Shown one piece after another: positions 34,040-46,000 of a stretch of DNA of 64,000 bases. The DNA is from Asterias amurensis (Eukaryota; Echinodermata; Asteroidea; Forcipulatida; Asteriidae). Location: contig NC_092653.1 of assembly GCF_032118995.1 (NCBI RefSeq), positions 25,067,202 through 25,131,201 of the forward strand, given 5' to 3'. The notes beneath the pieces are model-generated. The model was given only the letters and a program-made list of their open reading frames with translations, was not told the origin of the DNA and did not search any database. Position 1 is the stretch's first letter, and the number at the start of each line of letters is the position of its first letter. A program made the position numbers and the translations under genes.

Positions 34040-37000
34040 TCACTGAAAACAAGTGACCAGCTGCTTTGCAGACTTGGCAATATCGTAGGCTCTTGCGATG
34101 ATCTCCGAGGTCAGGCCTTTGAGGTCAGGGGTCACGCTGGGGTCAGAGGGCACGGCGTTCTTGCACTCTGTGTGGAGGCGAGTGGCACTTGACACCAGGA
34201 TACGTAGCGGTGACTTGACTGCTTCAGTCCGTAGCTTCTGAAAATGAAAAGAAAGGAAAAAAAGCGTGTTATAGGTCGACTCCGATGCGATCGGAAATTA
34301 TCAGGGATCAAATTCATAAAGTTACTAAGCAGAAAATACTGCATGATAAATTTCTTTGCTAAGCAAAACATTGAGTGGGGCACCAGTCACAACAGTGTAA
34401 ACTTCATTTAATTTTTGGCTGCTAACCTGTTTCTGTTAATCAATATTTTTAATGTGCTAAGCAAAGTTGTTGTGCATACAGGCTTCATGAAATTGGGCCA
34501 AGGTTTTTAAGCATAAGATTCAGCTTAGCAGCAGTCTTGGCCAAACTAGAAATGACCATGGTACCAGTCACAGCAATGGTAACTATGGTATTCTGACTGG
34601 TTACCATTTTTTTTATAAGTGAATGTTGCAGATCAAAGACAAGTTTTGCCGGCCGAGTAATTGCAAAGTGGGTTTGAATCCCAGCAAGACACTTAAACAA
34701 TCATAGATCTTATTTATTGACGATATCAAGCTACTATCTTAGGACGTTCTTTAGATGTTGGTGAACATACTGCTGTTTGTACAAGAAAGTAGTAGTGTAG
34801 AATCAGCATCAGAATAATGTCAATTCTATTGAACTCACCTCTGGAAAGAGATTGGCCATTTCAGTCACGGCAGAGCGAATATTGTCAGAGCATGATGCAA
34901 AGCTAAAAACAAGAACAAGTAGAAAAACAACTGCCACTTTACTACCAGTTTTTAAATTTTATTTCATCTCATTAGTTCTGGTTGTGAAGCCAAGGACTAT
35001 CATAAATTGAACCTAGTCACTTTACTAAACAAGAAACCCAATGGCGAGAAGAAGAGGAAGGAATATGAGTTTTTGATTTTTCCTCCGTTGCTTTTTTCAT
35101 CTTCTTTTCACACCCTTTGAGCCACTTTATTAGGTTGATATTGCTCAACATAAATATTAGACTTTATCTCACAAGTGCGAGTGGAATGCAGAAAAATATA
35201 GCGCTTCTGCAACACATATCCTGTCTTGCGTGCAACAGGCAAAGTTTCAGAATTTCAGAATGTTATTTCGTGACAAACAGCATGCACGTGCACAAAGATT
35301 AGAATGTAATTTTTGCACTGTCCGTATGCCTAGAGTGACGCATTGACACTCATAATACGCAGTGTGCAATATGGAAACTGAAAGTAGGTTATAGCTTTTT
35401 ATACTACCCTCCAGTTCAAGCATCTGATTGGTGGATTAGTGCGTACTGGAAAATAATCTTTATTATTATAATTATTCCTACAGAATAATTACCTGTCCAC
35501 TTTGCCTTCTGTTGCCATGGATAACAAAGTCTGTATCCTCTTGGTGATCTTGTCTGTGGCAGACACAATCTCCTCCAGCGTGGGTACTTTATCAGGGTCT
35601 ACCTCCCCACCGCCGTCGCTGCGTGGTGATAGCTCAGCCGTGGGGGAGCTAGAGGCTGCAGGGGACCCTGGGGTGTCTGTCGTGTCTGGCTGGCTTGGGC
35701 TGGGGAAACAATTCAACTATTAAATTATGGTTTCACTGAATAAACAATGAGCGTCAGTGTATTTAGTTTTTTCAAAAAAGTTGTATCTTGCTCGAAAATG
35801 TTCTGTGCGATATTATTTAATGTAAGCGTTGTACTCAAATAATTGCATCATATTTTTAAAACTCTTATATAAAACTAATAATATGACTTTCCATAGTTTG
35901 CCAGCCACCTTTTGGCAATAATCAGTGACCATGCAAACATGAGGTCATGTTGGTGTTTCCTTTACGATTTGACCTTTGACTGACCTTGGTTCTGCTAGTT
36001 GGGTCTGGGTATTGTCGTAGTCACTTGCAGGTCTTTCCTCCTTCCCAGATGTATCCTCAGCCTGTGAGAACAAACACATAGTCATTGTTTTATGTCCTTT
36101 TTTTGAGAGATACAAGTAATTATTTAATATTAAAATAATAATAATAACAATAATAATATATTGGTTTGCGGTAACACCAAGTGTGTATCTACTTGCCAGG
36201 TAGAGTTTGTTCTACGAGAAATGTCTTTCTTTATTCTACTGTAGCAGAGTAGATTTATTGTATGTTCGGGAGACTTCTGAAAAGAACTGTCCTGCTTTTT
36301 TAACTGCACTGCACTACCCGGGCGGAAGGTATAGAAAATTGGCTGGTACTACTACTTAAGCTTATAGGATCGTAACTAACTGCACTACCGCGGAGTCAGT
36401 TCTTGAATTGGTCTCAACGTTTCGACTAGCTTGCTCTAGTCACCGTCAATAATATAATAGCCAGTTTTTATATAGCGCTTCTCACACCAGAAGGGCGTCT
36501 CAAAGCGCTTCCAACATTATTACCCCTGGTCACTGTGCGACAATTTATTTTCAGCTTAAACTGTTCTGCCATCTTGTCGCTATTATTACGAATTTGTTGT
36601 GTCATGTATTATCTGTCCGTCTGTCTGTCTGTCTGTCTGTCTGGTTGTCTCATTTCTTGTCTGTCTGTCTGTCTGTTTTTTGCAAGCTTACGCTTACCAA
36701 AACAGCCCTGTACTCTATTTATTTATTCATGTTTACTCTTACTTAAAGAAATGTTTTGCTTTACTCCGTAATACATGTAACTGTTGTTATTCTTTTATGA
36801 GAGTATGGAAATAAATGTATCCTTGAATTGAAATTGAATTGAAATAATGCGCTACTTGGCTAAATCAATCACAAGAACCGTCTCTGCCCTCACAGGTACC
36901 CATTTACCCCTAGTGATGTCATGATGAAGAACAATTTAATGAAAATGAAATATAGAACAATACCTACCTCAACGCCATCCCCGGCGTCTGTGATCGGTGG

Positions 37001-40000
37001 AAGGTTAGCATTGACACTCCTCCCCTTCCCCTCAGCTGCAGCCGCCTCAGGGGCAGCGGCAACAGGCACAGCACTCTCAGGCACGATAGAAAAGGGTTTA
37101 GAGCTGGATAGACGAGTATCAATCATAGACATTGGACGGCCAGAGACCCTCGGAGAACGGTTGACGTTACCGGCTTTTGGTTGGTAGCTTTCCAAGTCAC
37201 GCGTCTTCTGTGGGAAGTCCATGTGACGCTGGATGGCACGAAACTGTTCATTTTCCTCTTTGAGTTTATCGACCTTGTTTAATAAAAGCATAAATTGTTT
37301 CTTGATGAGCCTTTAAGTCCAACTTTTGATTGATTTATTTTGCATGTAACTTGGCTCGTCTCAACCGCTCGGCCACGACATGCCACATTCATGTTACAAT
37401 GTACACCAGGCTATTTCAGCTATTTATCTTCAAAGCTTAGTTCAGGAGTACAAAACAACCAGGAATCTGCGATCTTCAAATAAATCCCTTCTGACCCCCC
37501 CCAGTTATCAAAACCAAGTCGTACGGTTCCCGCTCTTTCCAATATGCAGCAGTTCAGTTATGGAACAGTCTTCCAGAGGTTGTTAAACAGGCTGAGACAT
37601 CAGAACAATTCAAAACCCGGTTAAAAACATCTCTGTTTACTTTGTACAATAATTGTTGATTTCCTTTTACAGCGCATAGCGACCTCACGGTGATATGCGC
37701 TATATAAGAATGGTTTTATTATTATTATTATATTATTTTCTCACCATTGACTGCAGCATATGGACATCTTGATTGAGATCTTTATTCATGGCCAGGAGCT
37801 GAGTCACCTTAGCCTCTGAGGAAGCCAGCTGCTTCTTGACTTGAAGGTACTCCTTAAGAGTAATATACTCCTCAGGAACATCTGAGCTCGCACTCTGCAA
37901 GAAAGCAAACATTTCATTTTGATTTATTTTATTGTTTCATAGCAGACATCTTAAGGGCAGTGGACACTACTCAAAATAATTATTAGCATAAAAACCTTAC
38001 TTGGTAGTGAGTAATGGGGAGAGGTTGATAGTATTAAACATTGTGAGAAACAGCTCCCTCTGTAGCGACATAGTTTTCAAGAAAGAAGTAATTTTCCACG
38101 AATTTGATTTCAAGTGTTGAGGCAATACTATGATGAGTAGTCTACCTTCAATGAGATAAAAACACTCTTGAGCATTGTATATGTACATTGCATACAAGTA
38201 GAACAGACTGTGTTGAGGCAATACTATGATGAGTAGTCTACCCTCAAGGAGATAAAAACACTATTGAGCATGGAATGTATGTACAATGTATAATAAAAGC
38301 AGAGCAGATTGTGTTGAGACGAGTCTACATGTACTTGCGACCCCCATCTAGGCTCACAATGAGCTCACAGGAGGCTGACCGTACACAGGAGGATCACAAG
38401 ACTTCCACAGAGGATGTCTGGTGCCTTGTTCATTATTAGATAATTGAGTGTTTTGAAGGTTGGATGCCTGTGAGGCTCTGGCTACTCACAGGAGGTTGTG
38501 TCTGAGTTAACGGCTTGTTGATAAGGCTATGGCTAACATGGTTTCTCCTTAAAACAGTAGACACTATTGGTAATCACTCAAAATAATTATCAGCATAAAA
38601 CCTTTCTTGATTACGAGTACATGTAATGGGGAGAGGCTGATTGCATAAAACATTGTGAGAAACAGCTCCCTCTGAAGTGACGTAGTTTTCGAGAAAGAAG
38701 TAACTTTCCACGAATTTGATTTTGAGACCTCAAGTTTAGAATTTGAGGTCTCGAAATCAAGCATCAGAAAGCACACAACTTCGTGCGACAAGGGTGTTTT
38801 TTTCGTTCATAAATTCGACGACCGATTGAGCTCAAATTTTCACAGGTTTGTTATTTTATGCATATGTTGAGATACTACTCCAACTGTAAAGACAAGTCTT
38901 TGACAATTACCAATAGTGTCCACTGTCTTTAAGAATGTTCAACAATGTGGGAAGCAAGTTTTGGAAAATTGGCCTAAGCATAGCATGCCCAAATGAAATG
39001 AGGCCGACTGAATGATTTACTTGGAGCTTATTTCCGATTTTCTAAAACCCTTGCCATCTGGGGCGATGTAAGCAATTTTATCTTCGTAGATCTTTAGTGG
39101 CCTTTATGTCTTTTATACATATTTATATTTTTAACACATTTATTGTAATGTCTGTATCTCAAATACAATTCGACGTTTTGCTGTGACTTTTGAAATGTTT
39201 TTAATAACCCCCCCCCCAAAAAAGAAGACTTTTGTGACTTTGATCTTATTAGTACATGTTTACTATTTCCATTCATATCAGGTGCAATTTGCACTTATGG
39301 ATCCGATGGGCTGGAGTAACTTTGAGCTTTTGTTAGAGTTGAAAACCCTGATCATGTGTAATGTCATATGAGATTCCCATTAAAAATTTTACTTGATAAC
39401 AACCTTAAGGCCTAAGTCCCCAAACAAAAACACGCAACAAAGTTGCATGTAACAATTGCCCTGCGTGACAAGGCCTTCAAGGATTAAAGCCATTGGACAC
39501 TTTCGGTAAACAGTATTGTCCACAGCCCACACTTCGTGTATCACAACTTTTATATAAAATAACAAACCTGTGAAAATTTAGGCTCAATGGGTCATTGGAG
39601 ACGGGAGAAAATAACGGGAAAACCCACCCTTGTTTCCGCACGTTTCGCCGTGTCATGACATGTGTTTAAAATAAATCCGTAATTCTCGCTATCGAGCATT
39701 GATATTGTTTGAATGTTTTCTCGAAAAGTGAAGCATTTCATGGAATAATATTTCAAGAGAAGTCTTTCACCATTACCTTCTGTAAATCCTGTAAGTTATT
39801 TGTAAATCTGTGAACTTTTATTTTTTGTTTTGTTCCGAAAGTGTATAATGGCTTTAAAACCAAAATTGAAACTTTATGTATGATTCTCCTAGACACCCAG
39901 ACAACTGTAAATAAAAATCATGTCTACCTTCTTTGAAGAACCCTCAGAGGAACTTCTTGACATTGCTGGAGCCATCTCAACGGCAATAAACCATAACAAA

Positions 40001-43000
40001 CAATATAATCCACAGACAAACAAGTTTACAGCGAGTCGTGCCCTTGCGGTCTAACCGCCAGAGTAAGCCAACGTCTTCTGAGACTGAGGTATACAATAAT
40101 CTTCGCGTGGCCGGCTTAAGAAACCAGTTAGTAATAAGCAGTGTCTGGAATAGAACAAGTCCAAAATACCCCAGGGTCTCTTAACAAGAGGAAGTGGGAC
40201 ATCCACTGCTGCTGTAACCTGAACATCTGACGTCATACTCATAGGCTCGTGAATAGCGCCAGAGACTGGCCCTTCAGCAGGAGTGTACATTCACCTTTGA
40301 CCTACATTTACTTCCTATAGAGATCATAGAGTTATATACTAGAGGGCGCACGAGTGATGCTTCGTGCACAAACGCCATGGGATCGCAAGATGACAAGCGT
40401 GTCATTCTGCACGCGCGTTGAATATGAAATACACCTTTGAGTTTTTTTTTATTGAACGCTCACGCGATGCTGTTTGATCAACTTACAAAATGGCCGCACA
40501 AACACACGCTGTGAGATGCCAGTTTTGTAAATGGCCGCCTGCGCGCGTATATAGGCCAGTGCGCCCTCTAGTTCTTATACTTAACACTATGATAGAGATA
40601 CATGTATGCAGTCAAATTCTATGGAGGACGTGATAGGAGTGTACTGTTTGGGCATCTATAGAAAGCTCATGTCACTGCACGTACCCAATGATACCATTGT
40701 ATCCAATGGAATCACTTGATCTGAGTAGCAGGTACATGTACCTGAAAGACAGGGGCCCAGCCTACAGCTGCTGCTGGTACCTTCTATGGACCCAGGGAAG
40801 GGGGTGTTTTTAGGAGGGACAATATTAAAGGCACTGGACACTACTGGTAATTACTCAAAATAATTGTTAGCACAAAAACTTACTTGGTAACGAACAATGG
40901 AGAGCCGTTGATAGTATAAAAACATTGTGAGGAATGGCTCCCTAGTTTTCGAGAAAGAAGTAATTTTCCACTAAAATATTTGAATTTGATTTCGAGACCT
41001 CAGAATTAGATTTTGAGGTCCTGAAATCATGCACCTTAATCTCGCAAATTTTTGTTTGTGCTTAGCTAGTTTTTGTGAGTAAGCGGCTCTATGAAATTGG
41101 GGCTCAGGTGGCAGTGAGACAGAATAAACTCAGTATAAAAAATACAAAAATAAAATATTGATAAAAAGTGACAAATAATACTAAAAATGAACACACCCTT
41201 AATCTGTCCGACAAGAATGCCATCAAATTAATTAAAGCTTTCCTGGAGGTCATTATTTAAACAAAATTATTGCACACCACTTTCTACAATATGCAAACAA
41301 TAACTTCCAAAAATACTTTGGTGCTACCAAATAATCCTCTGTAATTAATAACATCCAGACGAAATGACTGTGGTTTATATTTTCGAAGATGTATCGGGTA
41401 CAGCAAGATAGTCTCCTTACATGGCTTTATTATGCAGGAAGTTTCAATTTTTCAATAATGTGTAGGAGGGGGAGGGAGGTAGGGTTAGACTGGTCCCCTT
41501 TTTTTATCTGCAAGGATAAAGACTGGCACCGATGATATAATATTAATAATAATTTGGAGGGCTAATCATCCTTACTCGCAGCTAGAGCTGAATTGCGAAG
41601 GGCGCGGCTACAACGTGTTCAAGAAGCAGGCCTGCAAGGGCGCTTTTGCTGCCAGCCACATCAACCCCTTATGACCACGGAGCACAGCCAAAGATTGAAA
41701 GTGTTTGATTTTTCCCGAGGGAGGAAAATCAGATGGTCTGGAAAACCCTCGTGGCACAGCAGAGAACCAAAGCACAACTCAACTCACATATGGCCCTGGC
41801 CAAGAATCGAACCGGGGTCACCTTGGTGAGAGGCGAGCGCTTTATGCACAAGCCAACCGTGCAACCACATAATGAAACAAGTGGATAAATTTATCAGGCT
41901 TTCAATTTCTGTGTTCTGATTGGTCTGTTCTGAACTGATGTAGTTTGTCAGCTACATACACGAGGGCCAAATTTCATGGCTCTGCTTACCGCCGAATTCT
42001 CTGCCTACCATTTTCCGCATTCTCTGAATTTCTGCGCTAACCGTGTAAGCAAAGAATGCCTAGTAACATTGAGTACACACGCGCACAAGCCAAAATTCCC
42101 TGCTAACCCGTGAAACATGCTTGACGTAAGCGGAGAATTCCCTGCTTCGGCAAGTGCCGATTCTTTGCCAACGGTAAGTAGAGCCAGGAAATTGGGCCGA
42201 GCTGTAAGAGTATGCTTTAAATCGTCTGCTGATGCATGTGCATAATGTAATATAGTGAAATGTGTGTGCATGTACAAATGGATGTGAGGTCAAAGGTCAA
42301 CTAGCAGGATCATGCCAGGTGCTCAAGACATTATTCACAAATAATTTTTTCTAAAAAAAAAAAAAAAAAAAACACTCACCTGTGATTTAGATCCCTCCCT
42401 AAGAAAAACGCCAGATTTAGCCCTTCCCTGGTCCCGATCATCATCATCATCTGATGCAACACTGTCGTACACCGGCTCATTATCGTCCAAGAAAACATTA
42501 ATGTTATTAAGAGGTGGTTTCTCATGGAGAGGTGGAGGGGGGGCTCGGTGGATTTCAACGGTTTCTAAAAAGCAAAGATATAAAGGGTGCGTTCAATCAA
42601 CTGAGACCAATCAAAACACATGGAAAGTTTTACGTCTGTAACACCAATAACTGTAGATAAAGACAGGAGACCAGACTACATGAGTCAAACTGGCAGTAGA
42701 CAGGTACCTGCTACTCAGATCCAGTGATTCCATAGGATACAATGATATCATTGGATAAACGTGCAGTGACATGAGCTTTCCATAGATGCCCAAATAGTAC
42801 ACTCCTATCACGTCCGCCATAGAATTTTACTGCGTATCACTATGTGAAATGAATGTAGGTCAAAAGTGAATGTTCACGCCGGCTGGGGGCCGGTCTCTGG
42901 CATTATTCATGAGCCTCATAGTATAACGTCAGGGGCGGATTGCATTAAAATGGTCTTAGTCAGCAGTCTAAGACCAGTCAGTTATAGCCGGCTATCTGCC

Positions 43001-46000
43001 TTAGACGGTCTTAGCTTAGTCAGTCATTAAGCCTGTTGCAATAAGCCGGTCTTAGATAAGTTGGTGAAAAGTAATGCAATACGAACAAATGTCCCATTAT
43101 TATACTTAGCACTCTGCAGGCACTGGCGGTACGGCATTGTTCTTATTGCTTTGGTTTAAATCATCGGATATCAAATCTGTGAGTTGTATCATTTTTACTT
43201 TTGGGAACATACATTTACGATACAATCACCTTGATCATCATCATAATGCCTCCCATGGGTGTAATCTATATTTCTAAAATACAATCTCATCCTAGAGCTC
43301 TTTATATCAAATCATCTACAACTAACCAATGCAGCGCCATCTTTAAAAACCAAAACAAAGACCGATTATAGCCAGCTCAGAGCAGGCTTAAGATTTAAGA
43401 CTGGCTATAATTATATACCGCGCTATTGCAATCGGTCTGTAATTAAAGACTGTCTTAGCGCGTCTCAAGTTAGCCGGCTATAGTGCATAGACTGGTTTAA
43501 GACCGCTTGGTGCAATCCGCCCCAGATGTTCAGGTAACACTGCAGTGTTCTTTACCTTTGTCAATAGAGGGCCGTGTGAGTGAGAGGGTACCCTGTTGTC
43601 TCCGCTTTGCCTCTTTAAGAATGTCGATGATGAGGGTAGCAAACTCTCTAGCGCTGAATCGAGCTAGTTTCTGGCGACCCTGGATTGATTTGAGATAGAT
43701 AAACAAATTTTAAGTCGATTTCAATAGAAGGGTTTACCGCATTGGAAACCCATGGCCAAAACTTCATAAAAATACTAACAGTCCCTTCCCTTCACCCCCC
43801 CCTTTTTGTCCCCTATTCATTGTTTACCCCCTGCTTTTTTATGTATGCTTTCTAACCCCATTCATGTATTTCCACTTCACTGCTTATGTTTCACTTAGTA
43901 ACCTGTTCATGTTTGTTGTGTTGTCATTTAGCTTTCGAGAAAGACTCTGCTAGGGTCGAAACGTCAGGCCATTAACTATTTTTTGCAAAAATACTAACAA
44001 ACAGCACTTACAAAGTGCACTTAACAGTTTCTGACAAAAAATGCTATTCAAGGGTGCCGGTTCACAAAGTCAAAGTCAAAAGTCTAGGATTTAGAACCGT
44101 AGACCAGGGGTGCATTTCACTTGCGCACACATACTGCAACCTTTCCGCACTACGTGATGACAATATGGCAGCGGACTGAATCAAAGATGGTGTCACCCTT
44201 AAGTCGGGCTGTATCTTCAGCCTTAGATCCAAGGGTTTTACTCAGTATCCTTACTGTACTATTATTATCAATATCGAAAGAGGGTTTATAGTACCTGGTT
44301 TCTTGTGGAAGACAGTTCTGGGTTCAGTGGCAGGAACGGAACCGTTTTATCAGCCCCAATAAAATTGGGTTTCTGTAACGATGACCAAACTGCATAGAAA
44401 CAGACAACAAGAAAATAGCTCATGAGTATATACAGAAGGTTTAACATCAAGCTAAATTTGTACATAGAAATTCTTTATACTTAAATAAACAAAAGTCTTT
44501 GACTTACTTGAGTCTAGTTCTCGTCTGTCCACTTCGTCATATACATCCATCGCTAACTCCTCAAACAGATGATTGCTCAGCTGAAAGTCACACAAGAAAT
44601 ATCAATATCATCAAATGAAAAGGGCAAAATTAAAACTGAAAATAAAGTGAAATCAAATTGTATTGAAAAGGACCAGCTATAGAAAAGGATTTGACCCCCA
44701 AGAGATTTTGAAGCAGTAGGAATAGACAGAAGATGTTTATCATCAGAGGGTCGGAGTCCCACTCTGTCTCGTTGAGTATAAACCTGGGGTGTCGTGGCGG
44801 AGCGGATAAGAGGACCGAACTCAAGCTCTGGTGTTTCTGTTCAGCAGAGTGTGGGTTCGAATCCCTGTCGTGACACTTGTGTTTCTGAGCAAGACACTTA
44901 CTATAATTGCTTCTCTCCACCCAGGGATAAATAGGTACCTATGAGGGCAGAGTTGGCTCTTGTGATTGATTAGCTTAGTGCGCTACATATTTGTTGCACA
45001 AGGCTGTATACTCCCCAGGGAGCTGAGATGGTTTAAGGAATGGTATAAGGCCCAGTGACCAGCCGTCAATTTCACCAAACTCTTCCTAACTTAGGATTAA
45101 TCTTAGGACTTAGGATGAGTTAAGTTTCGTATCCATAGACATTAGGACACATTGAACCCATCCTAAGTTAGAACGGGTTGATAGGATTAATCATAGGGTT
45201 TCGTGAAATCGTCTGCAGGGGTAATAATGTTGAAGCCACTATTATTAAATCTCTGGATCTGAACCTCGAGTATAAATGTTTCAACTTACAGCTTGGAGTT
45301 TCTTCCTGGCCAGTTCAGCAGCTTCAGATCGGTCCAGCGAGCTGTCAGCCATCTCTGGGATCAGGAAGTGTTGGCCTCCAAGGTGGTCTGAAAGATCAAA
45401 AACCAACACTTAATACTAATGTTGAGTCTCCTCTGACGATGACTAGAGCTAGAAATATTGACAACACCAAATCAGAACTCAATCCGCAGTAGTGAACTTA
45501 AAGGAACACGTTGCCTTGGATCGGACGAGTTGGTCAAAACAAAAGCGTTTGTAACCGTTTTTTATATAATGCATATGGTTGGAAAGACGTTTTAAAAGTA
45601 GAATACAATGATCCACACAAGTTTGCCTCGAAATTGCATGGTTTTCCTTCTACTGTGCGAACCAACACGGTCGGCCATTTATGGGAGTCAAAATTTTGAC
45701 CCCCATAAATGGCCGACGTGTTAGTCGACGAGGTAAAAGGAAAACCACGCAATTTTGAGGTATGTTTGTGTGGATCATTGTATTCTACTTTTACAACATC
45801 TTTCTACCCATATGCATTTTATGAAAAACGGTTACAAACGCTTTTCAAAAACCAACTCGACCGATCCAAGGCAACGTGTTCCTTTAATAACCATCCACTA
45901 TAAGCTTAAGTAGTAGTCCCGTTCTACGTTCCGCCCAGGTAGTAGTTAATAAGCAGGACAGTTCTTTTGACAGCTGAGATGTCTTTTGAACTATGAAAAT

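Noticed and set aside
45498-45887. Overlapping frames such as MRGFPFTSSTNTS... in several places
   Set aside because: They come from the M2 palindromic MITE on either strand; the recurrence reflects repeat copies, not a gene family.
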